A DNA stretch of 42,424 nt from Prorocentrum cordatum (GCA_963575745.1 CAUYUJ010016693.1:562001-604424), one strand, 5' to 3'; positions 21,010 to 30,745 are shown, counted from the first letter of the stretch. Translations and numbers: made by a program. The notes: a model not told the origin generated them from the sequence alone.

Positions 21010-21365
21010 TCCCTCCACTGGAGCGAACGCTCGATCCCCCCCTCCCTCATACTCCCTCCCTTTCTTTTCAAGCCGCTGGAGCGAACGCTCGGGGCGTCAG
21101 CCTCCCCACCACCTCCTCCTCCCTCCCTCCCATCGGCCTCCCTCTTCCTCCCTCCTTCCCTCCCTCCTCCTCCTCCCTTGCCCCTCCTCCCTCCTCCTCC
21201 CTCCCCTCCCGTCCCCTCCTCCTGTAGACGAGGGAGGGGGAGGGAGGAGGGGAGGGAGGCGGGAAAGGAGGAAAGGTGGAGGGAGGAAAAGGGGAGGGAG
21301 GAAAAGGGGAGGGAGGAAAGGGGGAAGGAAAAGGGGAGGGACCTCCTCCCTCCTCCCTCCCCCCC
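21010..21365. repeat. Pyrimidine tract, purine tract, pyrimidine tract
   Basis: 21020-21225 is CTCC-rich, 21228-21343 switches to GGGAGGA-rich purines, and 21343-21365 returns to CTCC. The two arms are near reverse complements around about 21227, so the region can fold back on itself. The GGAAAGGGGAGGGAGGAAA part is a 15-18 bp tandem repeat. No gene. Confidence 0.85.
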
Positions 21366-21476
21366 CCTACAGGCGGGCCGCCGCTCCAGGGCCCCCTCCC
21401 GGCGCGTCACCGGCCGCTCCGGGGCCCCCTGGCGGTCGCCAGGAGCCGCCGGAGCTCCTTGCGCCAGGCGATCTCG

Positions 21477-21479
21477 GCT

Positions 21480-21510
<31 letters not shown>

Positions 21511-21563
21511 TCGGCGTCGTCGACGTCGTCGTCGTCTTCGTCGTCGTCGTCGTCGTCGTCGAT

Positions 21564-21602
<39 letters not shown>

Positions 21603-21662
21603 CGTCACCGTCGCCGTCGCCGTCGCCGTCGCGGTCGCCGTCGCCGTCGCCGTCGGCGGCGG

Positions 21663-21742
<80 letters not shown>

Positions 21743-21767
21743 TCGTCGTCGTCGTCGTCGTCATTCT
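21477..21767. repeat. (GTCGGC)n / (GTC)n / (GTCGCC)n compound microsatellite
   Basis: Blocks of GTCGGC hexamers alternate with GTC trimers and with GTCGCC hexamers in a clear patchwork: GGC-GTC, then TCG, GTCGGC, GTCGCC, GTCGGC, and TCG at the end. The tract is almost entirely CpG-containing. Long Val/Gly, Arg, Ser/Ala or Thr/Pro frames through it are by-products. Confidence 0.95.
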
Positions 21768-22145
21768 CCTCCTTCTGACTGCACTACACATCCCCATCGA
21801 GTCCAAGCACGGCTCTCTCTTGATCCCATCCGCCTCTGCCGCGGAAGCCTGGGCACGATGCCTTCGGCCAGCTCGCCCCAGCCTTGGCAATTGAACCACG
21901 GCGGACCGAGCTGCACCCCTTCTTGGCCCTTTCCTCGCTGCTCCTCCAGGGGCCGCGTCGCTGCGTCCAGAGCCTTGGCCCTGTCCCCCTCGAGGCCCCC
22001 CTTCACGCCTCTCGTTCCCCCGCTCCCCGCGTGTTGCTAGGCCTCCCCGGTCCCCATCAAAAACCGCAAACGTAGGTCATAGCGGAAAAAGGAGCGGAGG
22101 GGCAGGGCGGAAGGTCCGGCAGAATGAGGGGGAGGGGTCCACGAA
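21768..22145. other. Unassigned spacer
   Basis: GC-rich, with no gene or array recognised. Confidence 0.5.
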
Positions 22146-22505
22146 ATGCATCCCTCCTGCTGGGGGCGCGGTGCCACGAATCCCACCGATGCCATGTGGC
22201 TGGGCTTCGGCAGCGGGGCGACGCAGGCCAGAGAGGCGGTTCGGGCTGGCCCACAAGAGCCCCCGCTGGGTCCTCAGCTTTGCCCCCCGCTGGGTCCTCA
22301 GCTTTCCGCCCGCCCGCAGTCGCAGTGGGCTCGGCGGGCTGCTGCCCCTCCCCCCCCCTCGGAGGGCCCGATCGGAGGTGCGGTGCCATGCAGCCCGCCT
22401 GCTGGTGGCGCGGTGCCAAGCATCCCGCCGGTGTCCTGTGGCTGGGCTTCGACAGCGGGGTGACACGGGCCAGACAGGTGTTGCTGGGGCTGGCCCCCAA
22501 GCCCA
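22146..22505 (+). repeat. Two direct copies of a 115-bp segment
   Basis: 22146-22260 and 22387-22505 are about 85 percent alike by eye, 241 bp apart. Shared landmarks are GGCGCGGTGCCA, CATCCCRCCG, GTGGCTGGGCTTCG and CAGCGGGG. Between them, a GCTGGGTCCTCAGCTTT motif is itself repeated twice (22266-22309). Confidence 0.85.
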
Positions 22506-22576
22506 GAAGCACCTCCTATCGGAGCCCTGGCTCTCTCTCTCCCAGCCCGAAGTCCCAACTCGACAGGCTGCTCCCC

Positions 22577-22690
22577 CATCCCTGGGAAAACGAAAAGGTA
22601 CCAATACCGCTACTCCCTGGACCTCTCCCGGGGTGCGTTCTGACCAGGATTTCGAGGCGAATCCAGCGGTTGCGACAAGGGCCTCCCAGG
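22577..22690 (+). repeat. Dispersed repeat DR2, copy 2
   Basis: Matches 20862-20965 as described for copy 1, same strand, 1.7 kb apart. Confidence 0.75.
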
Positions 22691-23128
22691 AGACCCAAAA
22701 ACGAGAAAACGGGCAAAAGGTAGCATTATGCGGAAACTCCCGTGCAGGATGAGAAGCGCGAGAGCCGCGAGGGAGGGCACGCTGCAGCCCGACAGGCGCG
22801 CATGGCGCTCCGAGGCCTGGGCCGGAGTGGCCCTGGCCCCGGGCCTCGAGAAGGGCGGAGCGGGCATCGTGCTTTGCGCCCTGTGCGATGCACGTTTTCG
22901 GGCGACCCAATGGGCAGCGGCGGTTGCCCTGAGAGGCCAGGCATTCCAGAGCCAGCGTACATCATTTACGTCAAGGACGTGGCCCGATGTCCGACAACTG
23001 CTCGCTTCTGGCAGCACGGATGATCCGCAAGCTGCCCCGCTGTCTCCAGCGCTTCGCCGATGGCCGCTCAATCCTTAGGTACAGGTACCATTTAAGCCTA
23101 TATAGAAAAAGACAGAAGGCATCAACAA
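22691..23128. other. Unassigned spacer
   Basis: No gene or repeat recognised. Confidence 0.5.
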
Positions 23129-23274
23129 AAACTTTGGATGGTCCGCGCAGATTTGTTTGATCTGCGCTGGAAACGCCCTTTCCGGCGCGCTGAGCGCGCT
23201 AAATACAGGGCCGGGGGCTTCGCCATGGGGGCCCAACGCCGATCCAGGAGATCTGCGCGGATCTCCGAAAGTTT
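23129..23274. mobile_element. Small inverted-repeat (MITE-like) element
   Basis: AAACTTTGGATGGTCCGCGC at the left is mirrored by GCGCGGATCTCCGAAAGTTT at the right, giving imperfect arms of about 28 bp that end in AAACTTT. A second CAGATTTG/GATCTGCGC motif lies inside. A clear target-site duplication was not seen. Confidence 0.6.
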
Positions 23275-23394
23275 ACTCCCCGTGTCTTAGGATGGGATTT
23301 CTGCTATTACGGAGAAGCCTCCAGACCTCATTCCTGCTTCTCCTCATTATCCTATTCCTCTTCTCTACTTTCGTATCACGCAGGTACTCTTGAA

Positions 23395-23640
23395 GAAACA
23401 GTCTTGACTTCACGGGGTCCATCACAGACTTGACAGAGCCACTCTTCTTCACGGGCCCCATCACAGACTCACTCTTCCTCACGCAGACTAAGCCACATTA
23501 TTCATTCACGCAGACTCACTCAGACTCATATTCACTTAAACTCACTCAGACCCACTCAAGGAGAAAGCCTCGAAAGCACCCTCACTCATACACATTCAGT
23601 CTCTCTGACCCCGACACACTCTTCCTCACTCCGTGCTTTC
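23395..23640. repeat. ACTCA-rich degenerate short repeat, tract 1
   Basis: Degenerate 6-12 bp units around CACTCAGACTCA. A second, longer tract of the same kind is at 25505-25935, on the other side of the 148-bp array. Confidence 0.85.
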
Positions 23641-24033
23641 TGGCGGTCCACTGCTTAGTGCGATCAAACCGGCGTCGCACTTGGGCACACCAAGGGGAAG
23701 CCGCCAGGACTGAGCACACTCCAGACATCGCGCCAACAAACACGTGGGGATTTCTCAGAAACCGTTTCCCTGTTTCTGCCCCCCCTGCCGTGAGGCCGCG
23801 CTCCTTCTGTCCCCCCCTCTTTGTTAATTCAAGCTTCGCGCGGCCCACTTAGCTTCGATCGGAAGAGGTGCGCTCTCGACCCGCGAATCAAAAAAGCTTC
23901 TGCCCCTCAGATGTTTTGGTGCTCGTGGTGCAGTGCTCCCCGCGAGATTAGCAGGCGTGGCCCTTGGGCACCCCGGCGGGGACCCGCCAAGAGTGAGCAC
24001 ACCCCCGAAGTCGCACCCAGAGAAGGCGAATGT

Positions 24034-24078
24034 TTACGAGCCTGGAACATATCCCTATCCCTATGCTGGGCACCTCCT
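24034..24078. mobile_element. Terminal fragment of the GGAACATATCCC MITE
   Basis: GAGCCTGGAACATATCCC and CTATCCCTATGCTGGGCA match the left 45 bp of the full copies at 29846-30001 and 33927-34082. The rest of the element is absent. Confidence 0.85.
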
Positions 24079-24161
24079 CATCTGCTGCCCCCCTCTCGAC
24101 TTTGCTCTCTTGGTGCTTCCATGCCCACCGCCATTTCGACATCGTGGCACATGGGCACCCC

Positions 24162-24335
24162 TCGGGGATGGACAGACCCCCCTTCAGTAAAACGTGGTTC
24201 GGCGAAAACGACCCGAGGCCCAAACCTGGCGGGCGCAAGCCTGGAAAATAACGGCCACGGCGCCCTCTCGAGAACCGAAAACGGACAACTCACTTATCGA
24301 CGTGTCACTGCTTTGGGGTTTCTGTCCACCCCCGA
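24162..24335. mobile_element. TCGGGG MITE, copy 1 (174 bp), 5-bp TSD ACCCC
   Basis: The terminal inverted repeat of about 20 bp starts TCGGGGATGGACAGA on the left and TCGGGGGTGGACAGA on the right. The flanks are identical ACCCC at 24157-24161 and 24336-24340. The insertion splits one unit of the 148-bp array: joining the flanks and removing one ACCCC gives GGGCACCCCAAAGGGGAGCC, which matches the uninterrupted sibling units. No coding capacity; superfamily unknown. Confidence 0.93.
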
Positions 24336-24741
24336 ACCCCAAAGGGGAGCCACCAGGAGTGGGGACAGCCCAGGATTCGCGCCCAGACTGTGGGGATATC
24401 TCAAAAACGGTTTACGTGCTGCCGCCCTCCCGACGTTACACCTTCGGAGGCCCACTGCTCCCAGCGATATATAGCAGGCGCTGCACCTGGGCACCCCAAT
24501 GGGCAGCCGCCAGCGGTCGGGGCACTCCAAAAGGCAACTTCCAGATTGTGGGGGTGCCTTAAGCGGACTGTCTGTTTATACCTACGTCCAGGTTTCCAAT
24601 GCCAAGTGCGATATGGAAGTCATGGCCTCTGGGCACCCAAAGATGGAACCGCCAGGTGCGTCAGCACCGAAACGAAAAGAAATAGTCCACCGGGGCGGAT
24701 TCAGCGGAACGATACGTAGCACCGCACCGAACCGCACCGAG

Positions 24742-24975
24742 TAGTAAATGGCAATTGCCTCCCACTTTCGCCAGTTTCGAAGGCTGCTGGGGGCCCCGAA
24801 GGAGTGCGAATCAACGGCCAAACGCCACGATGCCAGGGTCACACTTCAGGGTGCTGGCTGCGTTATCGCTTCGCCGAAAAAAGAGGGTTGGCGGGTTTCT
24901 AAATATTTTCTTCTGGTCAATGGTGGAAATGTCTCAACTGGTTTGCCATTCTCTGCCCCGCATGCGTTTCATATT
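24742..24975. other. Unassigned spacer inside the array
   Basis: No array unit is evident here. The sequence has no recognisable gene. Confidence 0.45.
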
Positions 24976-25504
24976 GATGGTCCAATGCGCACCGCGATCT
25001 AGCCGGCGTGGCACTTGGGCGCCCAAGCGGAGAGTCGCCAAGGCTGGGAACTCCAGGATTCGCGCCAACGTGGTAGGGATGTCTCAATCGGTTAGCCACC
25101 TTGTGCCCGGCAGATTTCTTTGTTGCTGCTCCAATGGTCACAGCGATACAACACGCGTTGCATATGGGCACCCAAAAGGGGAGCCGCCACGGGTGGGCAA
25201 ACTCCAGGATTCGCGCCCCGATGGTGGAGTGTCTCAAGCGATTTGCCTGTTCGTGCCCGCGACATTTTCGTTATGGTCCAATGCTCACCGCGATATGACA
25301 CGCGTGGCACTTGGGTGTTCCAACGGGAGGCCGCCACGGGTGGGGACACTCCAAGATTCGCGCCAAGATTGCGGGGATGTCTTACGCCGTTTGCCAACTT
25401 TTGCCCGGCGGACGTTGGACTTGCGCGCACCTCGCGAACTCACATCCTTCCCGCTGTCCCCACGCAAGCGCGATCATTCGCACTCGAATGTAATACGTTT
25501 CCTT

Positions 25505-25935
25505 CACTGGGGCCCAATCATCACATTCCTACTCACCCAAACCCATATTATCTCGTATTCAAACTCACTCATATTTACTCATACTCAGACTCGCCGAGGC
25601 TGAAACACACCCGGCCCCGGACCAACTCACACTTCGACTCCATCACAGTAGGACTCGCCCGCCTTCTGTCATATTCTCTCATACTCGGGCCACCCCGCCC
25701 GAAGCTTACACATACTCAGAACTGTACTCGTCATCGACAAGCTCAAACCCGCGCGCACGCAGACCCACTCACACTCGGAGCCGCTCGCACTTATACCCGC
25801 TCGCACTCACACTCACTCATACTCATACTCAGACCCACTCGTACTCAAACTGACAATCTTACAAGCTCACCCACATCCAGACTCATTCGTACTTAGATCC
25901 GCTCACACCCCGACTTGCCCACACTCAGATCACCC
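25505..25935. repeat. ACTCA-rich degenerate short repeat, tract 2
   Basis: Degenerate units of ACTCAYACTCAG type across about 430 bp, with scattered GC-rich insertions. Confidence 0.85.
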
Positions 25936-26016
25936 ATTGGCTCTAAACCGCACGCACGAATTGCTACCGCAATATAGCCGGGGTGGCACTCTGGTACCTC
26001 AACTGCCAACGAGCGC

Positions 26017-26755
26017 CGCGAGTAACACGCCAGAAAGGGGGCGTAGCGACGCCGTGCGCGCTTGCCAGACGTCAGTGAAACCGTCGCTGTCGTCATTGCC
26101 GCGCCTGTCGTGTACGTTGGCTCGCTCTCACACCCATCTACTCATCAACAAAGTTCTTCAGAGAGACGTGGCAAGAGCATGTGAGCATGTGATGCACAAG
26201 TGGGGATCTCCGCGTCGAGTAATGTGTACATGCAAGTTGCTGCTTCGCGGTTGCGCGGCGGCTCGGCCCGGGTCCTCCTGCGCCATCGCCTCGCGGCAGC
26301 GTGTGTGGGGGGGGGATCAAGTAGGGAGAGGAAGGGGAAAAAGACAGGGGACGGATTATCGAAGATCTAGAAACAAGGAGTAGCGACACCATCATCATCA
26401 TCACCAGAAACCACCAGCGGAAGAAACCAAGGGGGATCTCCATGGCAGTGGGTGGGGGTCCCCGCTCTCGCTCAGGAATTCCCCGACCCCCAGCTCGGGG
26501 AGGCATCGTGAACCTCCTCGCTGGAGGTAGGCCCCCTGGTCGTGGTGGTGTCGCTCCTCTCTCCCTCGAGAATTCGGGAGTGAAAAGTTGGCGGGGGAGA
26601 AAGCAAAGAGGGGGGGTTCGCGAAACGGCTCACACAGCTGGTTTCCCCGGCGCCACCTGGCGCTGGGAGGCGCCAGTGCATAAGGGAAAGCGACCTGCGG
26701 CAGGGCCGCAACGGGCTTCGTATCGCCCCCTTCCCTATCCCCCCCCTTCGCCCGT
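26017..26755. other. Unassigned region
   Basis: No gene recognised on either strand. It includes a G-run at 26307-26314 and a short CATCATCATC at about 26390. Confidence 0.5.
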
Positions 26756-27462
26756 CAAGAGGATCTTTGTCCCTTTTTGGGACCGAGGATGTTTTTTTTC
26801 TTTTTGGGATCGAGGTTCGGGGAAAGAGGGTCGAGACTTTTGGCATCGAGGATCGCAGCCTTGCGGATCGGGGGTCGAGGCCTCTCGGACCGGAGTTTGA
26901 GGGCCAGGGTTGGCCCTGGCCAGCCACGGTGGCGGCGCATGGCTCAGTACCTCCTGCGGAAGAGAAGAGTGGAGGACTGAGGGTCAGGATTCGAGGATCC
27001 AGGCTCGAAGATTCAGGATTAAACTCCAAGACGAAGGGAGGCCGGGGGGAGGAACGATGAGAAGAGATAGAGGTGTTGTGACGCGGGGATCGAGTCTGGG
27101 CCAAGGGTTGATGTGTTGTTGGGTCGAGGGTCGACGACTTCAAGCTCAGAGATCAAACATGGTCTGGTCGACGATGGAAGCTCCCAAAATCGAAGATCGA
27201 GGTTGTCAGGGTTGAGGATTGCGCTCTTCCGGTACGGGGTGTTCTACAAAGAGGGCGATGACTTGTTTTTTGTCTAAGTTTTCGGGCCGAGGTCCGAAAC
27301 TTCGAGGGTCGACGATTCTCGGTTCGAGGCTTTTCGGGCCAAATTTTCGGACGGCGGTGGGGGTGGAAGGAGGAAAAAGAATCGACGTTTGAGGGTCCCG
27401 AACCTGCTGCGGTTTAATTTGTAATATCGGAGATTGTCCTCGACTCAAGAGTCCCTAGAGCC
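26756..27462. repeat. GATCGAGG-type degenerate short repeat
   Basis: Many imperfect copies of GGATCGAGG, GGGTCGAGG, TTCGGGCCGAGG and similar words at 10-25 bp spacing. It resembles the CCAAGAGGCC array in style but not in sequence. Confidence 0.7.
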
Positions 27463-27825
27463 GTTCTCGGACCCTGGTACGATCATGTTCCATCTGCGAA
27501 TGCCGGGACCTGAGAGCATATTGATCTTCATAGCCATGGATTGAAGCACGTCTTAATTATGTAAATGAGTGATCGTCCAAGTGGAACATATAAACTTGTT
27601 CATGAAACCTCTGGTCCACGGCTCCCCGTGCGAATGGCGGTGCACGCCCGCAGACGTCAAGTCGAAGGCCAAGAGTTTTACCTTCGCAAGGTATGTTTCT
27701 GCTTTGCACCAAACCTGACAGACGTCCTGATTTTTGGGGGGACTTCGTGCCAACGTATCATATATGCTCCCAAGATGTCATGATATCATCCGACCGATGG
27801 CAATTGGGGTCCTCCGATCTCAAAT
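27463..27825. other. Unassigned spacer
   Basis: Less GC-rich than its surroundings. No recognisable gene or repeat. Confidence 0.45.
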
Positions 27826-27977
27826 TTGATGCTCGTTCTTGGCACCTTCCTGGAGCCTACCGCTCCATTCATGCATACATGCTACGTCGATCGTCCGTCG
27901 CCTTGAGCCGAGCTTGAGTCGAACTAATGTCGAGCTAGAGTCAAACGAGAATATAATAAATCCGCTAGGTGGGCCCT
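27826..27977 (+). repeat. Dispersed repeat DR1, copy 2
   Basis: Collinear with 9708-9868. This copy has a CATGCATACATG palindromic stretch (27870-27882) where copy 1 reads CTGCGTCGATGCTG. Confidence 0.8.
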
Positions 27978-28740
27978 AAGAAGGTCCCAACCACGAACAT
28001 CCAATGATTCTCCCGTTTCCTCCCGAGAGGCCTTCCGGAGCCTGTTGAGGTCCTCCGATCCGCCTCCGAGGTCCTCCGAGGGCCGCGGGTCGACCTCCCG
28101 AAGGGCCGCCGACGGCGTCTCGTCTTCGGGTAATAACTAGAGTCTCTGGCGGCGACGCGCTGGTCACCCCTGGACGCCTCTCGGCGAGGCGCGGCTGCTG
28201 GAACGCATCCCGAGGCAGGAATCCCTACAGGAGCACACGAAAGCATCCGAAAGCCCAGGAAATCTCAAGGGCCTCCCCAGGGCTTATGTTGTTCCCATCG
28301 TACTTAAGGACCACAGCCCCAAAACAATTTCGAGCACCCCAAGAAATATCGGAACACTGTCGAACGAGTATCCGGTTTCGGCATTTACTGGCGCTCGAAA
28401 CTCTCTCTGGCAATCAAAGCTACAGTAGGTTGGAACATCATAGCCCAATGCCGCCGATCGCCCTCCCGAATGGCCGCGTGCGGCTTCGGCGGGCCGGCTG
28501 GGCGGGCGGCTAGCCGCTCACGGGCGGCGAGAATGCGCTGTATCCGCGCCCTCGCGGTCTGGATCCTGGAGCGCGATCCCGCGGATATGCTGAGGTCGGG
28601 CACGTCCTCCTACAGGCGGATGTTGGAGGAAACATAGAAAGTAGCCCAAACAAGATTCCCAAATAGTCAAAAATGGTAGACAAATCGTCCCCAAAAATTT
28701 GCTGGCGTGCTAAGATCTCCCGTAACTACTTAACAATATT
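27978..28740. other. Unassigned region
   Basis: Contains CCTCCGAGG-type words at 28020-28110 and a GC-rich part at 28450-28620. No gene or element ends recognised. Confidence 0.5.
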
Positions 28741-29045
28741 TCTAGTTCGCGCGCGCGGGGCGGCCCCTGGGGGGCCCCGGACGAAAAGTACCCTGGCCGA
28801 TCCCCGGCTGATCCCCGGGCGATCCCCAGGGGGGAGGCTATTTTTCGCCACCCCTCACGAGGATCGTGGCCTCCGAGGGGGGGCTGCCAACGACTACCCC
28901 CCCTCCCGCCCCAAGGGGCCCCCAAGAGCCCCCCAAGAGGCCCCAGGGGAGCCCAATACGCCGCCAAGGAGCCCCAAGACGCTCCCAAGAAGCCCCCAAG
29001 AAGCCCCCAAAACGGCCCCACGAGGCCCCAAATAGCGCTCCAGGG
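28741..29045. repeat. GATCCCCGG and CCAAGAGCC short repeats
   Basis: 28795-28845 has three GATCCCCRGG units. 28905-29045 has about twelve degenerate CCCAAGAGGCCCC units of the same family as 10741-10872 and 15880-17394. Confidence 0.8.
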
Positions 29046-29280
29046 CCGGCGGAAATGAGCGAACCGATTAAACAAAAACTGCACCGCAGGGCTTCGCAAA
29101 CCCGGGTCAACCAACATGCGCGGCCGCCTCGCGGCCATGAGCGGCTCGCTAACCCGGGTCAGCCAGAGGGGGGCTTCGCAGGATCTTGCAGGATCCAATG
29201 CCCTGGCTGACCCCCGTTTGCATTGACCCCCGTCTCAAGGTTGCCGACTTGAACTGGTACCGACTGTGCCGGCATTCCTA
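29046..29280. other. Unassigned spacer with short direct repeats
   Basis: AACCCGGGTCA occurs twice (about 29099 and 29152). CGTTTGCATTGACCCC at 29215-29231 is shared with the right arm of the foldback element at 31684-31700. Confidence 0.5.
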
Positions 29281-29631
29281 TATAGGCACACCACGAAAAC
29301 CTCTTGGGGCCACAGGACTGATGTCAGAACATGCACACCGTTCCTAGAACAGAAAGCCGATGCATTGAAACAAGACAGTCTCAGCCAGAATCGGGGATGG
29401 ACAGACCCCCCTATAGTAAAATGTGGTTTCGCGAAAACGACCTCGGGCCCAAACCTGGCGGGCGCAAGCCTGGAAAATGACGGCAGCGGCGCCCTCTCGA
29501 GAACCGAAAACGGACAATTCACTAATCGACGTGTGAGGGGGAGGGTTCTGTCCACCCCCGACAGAAAGGATCTAAGAGCATCACGTGCAGACCACCGGAA
29601 GTTCTCAGAGCACTTGTTGGTGGTGATCTAG
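29281..29631. mobile_element. TATAGG MITE, degenerate copy split by another MITE
   Basis: The left part (TATAGGCACACCAC, later GATGTCAGAACATGC and GTTCCTAGAAC) and right part (GACCACCGGAAGTTCTCAG, then TTGTTGGTGGTGATCTAG) match the two ends of the copy at 31047-31221. The TCGGGG MITE 29391-29561 sits between them. Without it the element would be about 175 bp, the size of the other copy. Confidence 0.72.
29391..29561. mobile_element. TCGGGG MITE, copy 2 (171 bp), 5-bp TSD CAGAA
   Basis: Ends TCGGGGATGGACAGA and TCGGGGGTGGACAGA (reverse strand). It is flanked by identical CAGAA at 29386-29390 and 29562-29566. The internal sequence is about 90 percent identical by eye to 24162-24335, in the same orientation (AACCTGGCGGGCGCAAGCC and CTCTCGAGAACCGAAAACGG are shared exactly). 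Confidence 0.93.
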
Positions 29632-29838
29632 ACAGGTCAAGACGTTGGGCCATATATTGACCCGAATGGCCGCCAAAGGTGTAAGACGAAACCACGACGA
29701 GGACATATTCGGGTGAGGATACATTGAACCTCTGCGATCCGGTGATTCTGGAGGGCATCGGGCACGGCGGCCTTCTCAGAGCGTTCCGGAGCGCTCCGAC
29801 AGCGTCCTGGCACGCCCTGGGGAGGATTCATCCTCGTC
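29632..29838. other. Unassigned spacer
   Basis: No gene or repeat recognised. Confidence 0.45.
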
Positions 29839-29845
29839 CCAGCTT

Positions 29846-30001
29846 ACCGGCCTGGAACATATCCCTATCCCTATGCTGGGCATCTCCTCATCACGATGCC
29901 AATCTTAGGGATTCCCTTGTTTTCTGAGGGCGGATCCCTAAGCTTGTCATCGCCTTTTGGCGTGTCATTCCTAGGGATAGGGATACGTTCGAGGCTGGTA
30001 A
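29846..30001. mobile_element. GGAACATATCCC MITE, copy 1 (156 bp)
   Basis: Terminal inverted repeat of about 30 bp: left ACCGGCCTGGAACATATCCC, right end (reverse strand) TTACCAGCCTCGAACGTATC, both continuing CCTATCCCTA. Flanks CCAGCTT and CCAGACC agree only at the first four bases, so the target duplication is eroded or different. The internal part, for example TTTCTGAGGGCGGATCCCTAAG, matches copy 2. Confidence 0.85.
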
Positions 30002-30146
30002 CCAGACCCGTCCGGCCACTGCTTGACCCGAGGGGCCGCCGAAAAGGTGGGCGGCCTCGGCGGGCGGGCCTGGGGCGGCGGGCCACGCCTGGTGGTGCGC
30101 GAGCTCGGACTCCAGCCGCTTCTGGTTCCTGGCCTCGGGTGCGCGC

Positions 30147-30265
30147 AACAACGGGCCGTCCGCATGGGGCCGCGGCGGGGCGACAAAAAAATGTAGGTGT
30201 TTGCGCGCCAGTGCATTTTTTGTTGGCGGAGTTGGGCGCCCTGGCGCGGACGGCCGAACAACCCC
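30147..30265. mobile_element. Foldback element with A-tract stem
   Basis: ACGGGCCGTCCGCATGGGGCC followed by CGACAAAAAAATGTAGG is mirrored by AGTGCATTTTTTGTTGGCGG followed by GCGCGGACGGCCGAA. The arms are about 50 bp with a short central GTGTTTGCGCGCC. The stem would be nearly continuous, like a MITE or a structured RNA hairpin. No target duplication identified. Confidence 0.65.
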
Positions 30266-30404
30266 TGCAGCGGGACACCCTGCCCACGCGTTCGCCGCCG
30301 CAAAAACTGCCCGTTCAAGGCTGGCGCTGCGCAAAGGAGGCGCCGAACGGGCTCGTCCACCCGTGGGGGGTGGGGGGGGGGCGGCCTCGTCCTCCGCGAT
30401 CTTT

Positions 30405-30461
30405 GCGGTGTTTGCTGGGTGGGGCGGTGTTTGGTGGGTGGGGCGGTGTTTGGTGGGTGGG
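30405..30461. repeat. Three 19-bp tandem repeats
   Basis: GCGGTGTTTGSTGGGTGGG three times, the first with C at the variable position. Confidence 0.98.
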
Positions 30462-30521
30462 ACGATGCTCGCTGGGGTTGCGACGCGAGGTAATCCTTCG
30501 CGGACGTCGATGGAGTGGGGC

Positions 30522-30745
30522 GTACCTTCGAGTGCCTCAGGGGCGCGTACTTGCAGGTGCCTTCGGCTGCACAGGAACTCTGATAAATATCTTCGGGTGC
30601 CTCGGGGAAGCGTCCTGGCAGGTACCTTCGGGGCCTCAGCGAAGCGTCCAAGCAGGTACCTTCAGGCTGCCGAGGGAAGCGTCCTGGCAGGTACCTTCGG
30701 GCGCCTCAGGGGAGGCGTGGGCAGTGACCCACCTGGCAGGCAATC
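30522..30745. repeat. About six copies of a 34-38 bp repeat
   Basis: Units begin GTACCTTCGGG and contain GCCTCAGGG, then AAGCGTCCTGGCAG. Exact lengths vary. Confidence 0.88.

Larger units (their letters stand above)
23655..25411 (+). repeat. Degenerate 148-bp tandem/dispersed repeat, cluster 1
   Basis: Copies begin near 23655, 23930, 24112, 24448, 24596, 24981, 25130 and 25278, with a further fragment at 25961-26016. Landmarks in order are TCCAATGCYCACCGCGATATAG, GGCGTGGCACTTGGGCACCC, AAAGGGGAGCCGCCA, GGGTGGGGACACTCC, GGATTCGCGCC and GGGGATGTCTCAA. Neighbouring intact copies are spaced 145-149 bp. Two MITEs interrupt the cluster (24034-24078 and 24162-24335). No stable reading frame runs through the copies. 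Two more copies are at 38152-38490. Confidence 0.85.

Noticed and set aside
20818-22040. Val/Gly-, Arg- or Thr/Pro-repeat proteins
   Set aside because: By-products of the GTCGGC and CTCC tracts in three frames.
30405-30745. CRISPR-like or regulatory iteron array
   Set aside because: Plain minisatellites of 19 and about 35 bp without unique spacers.
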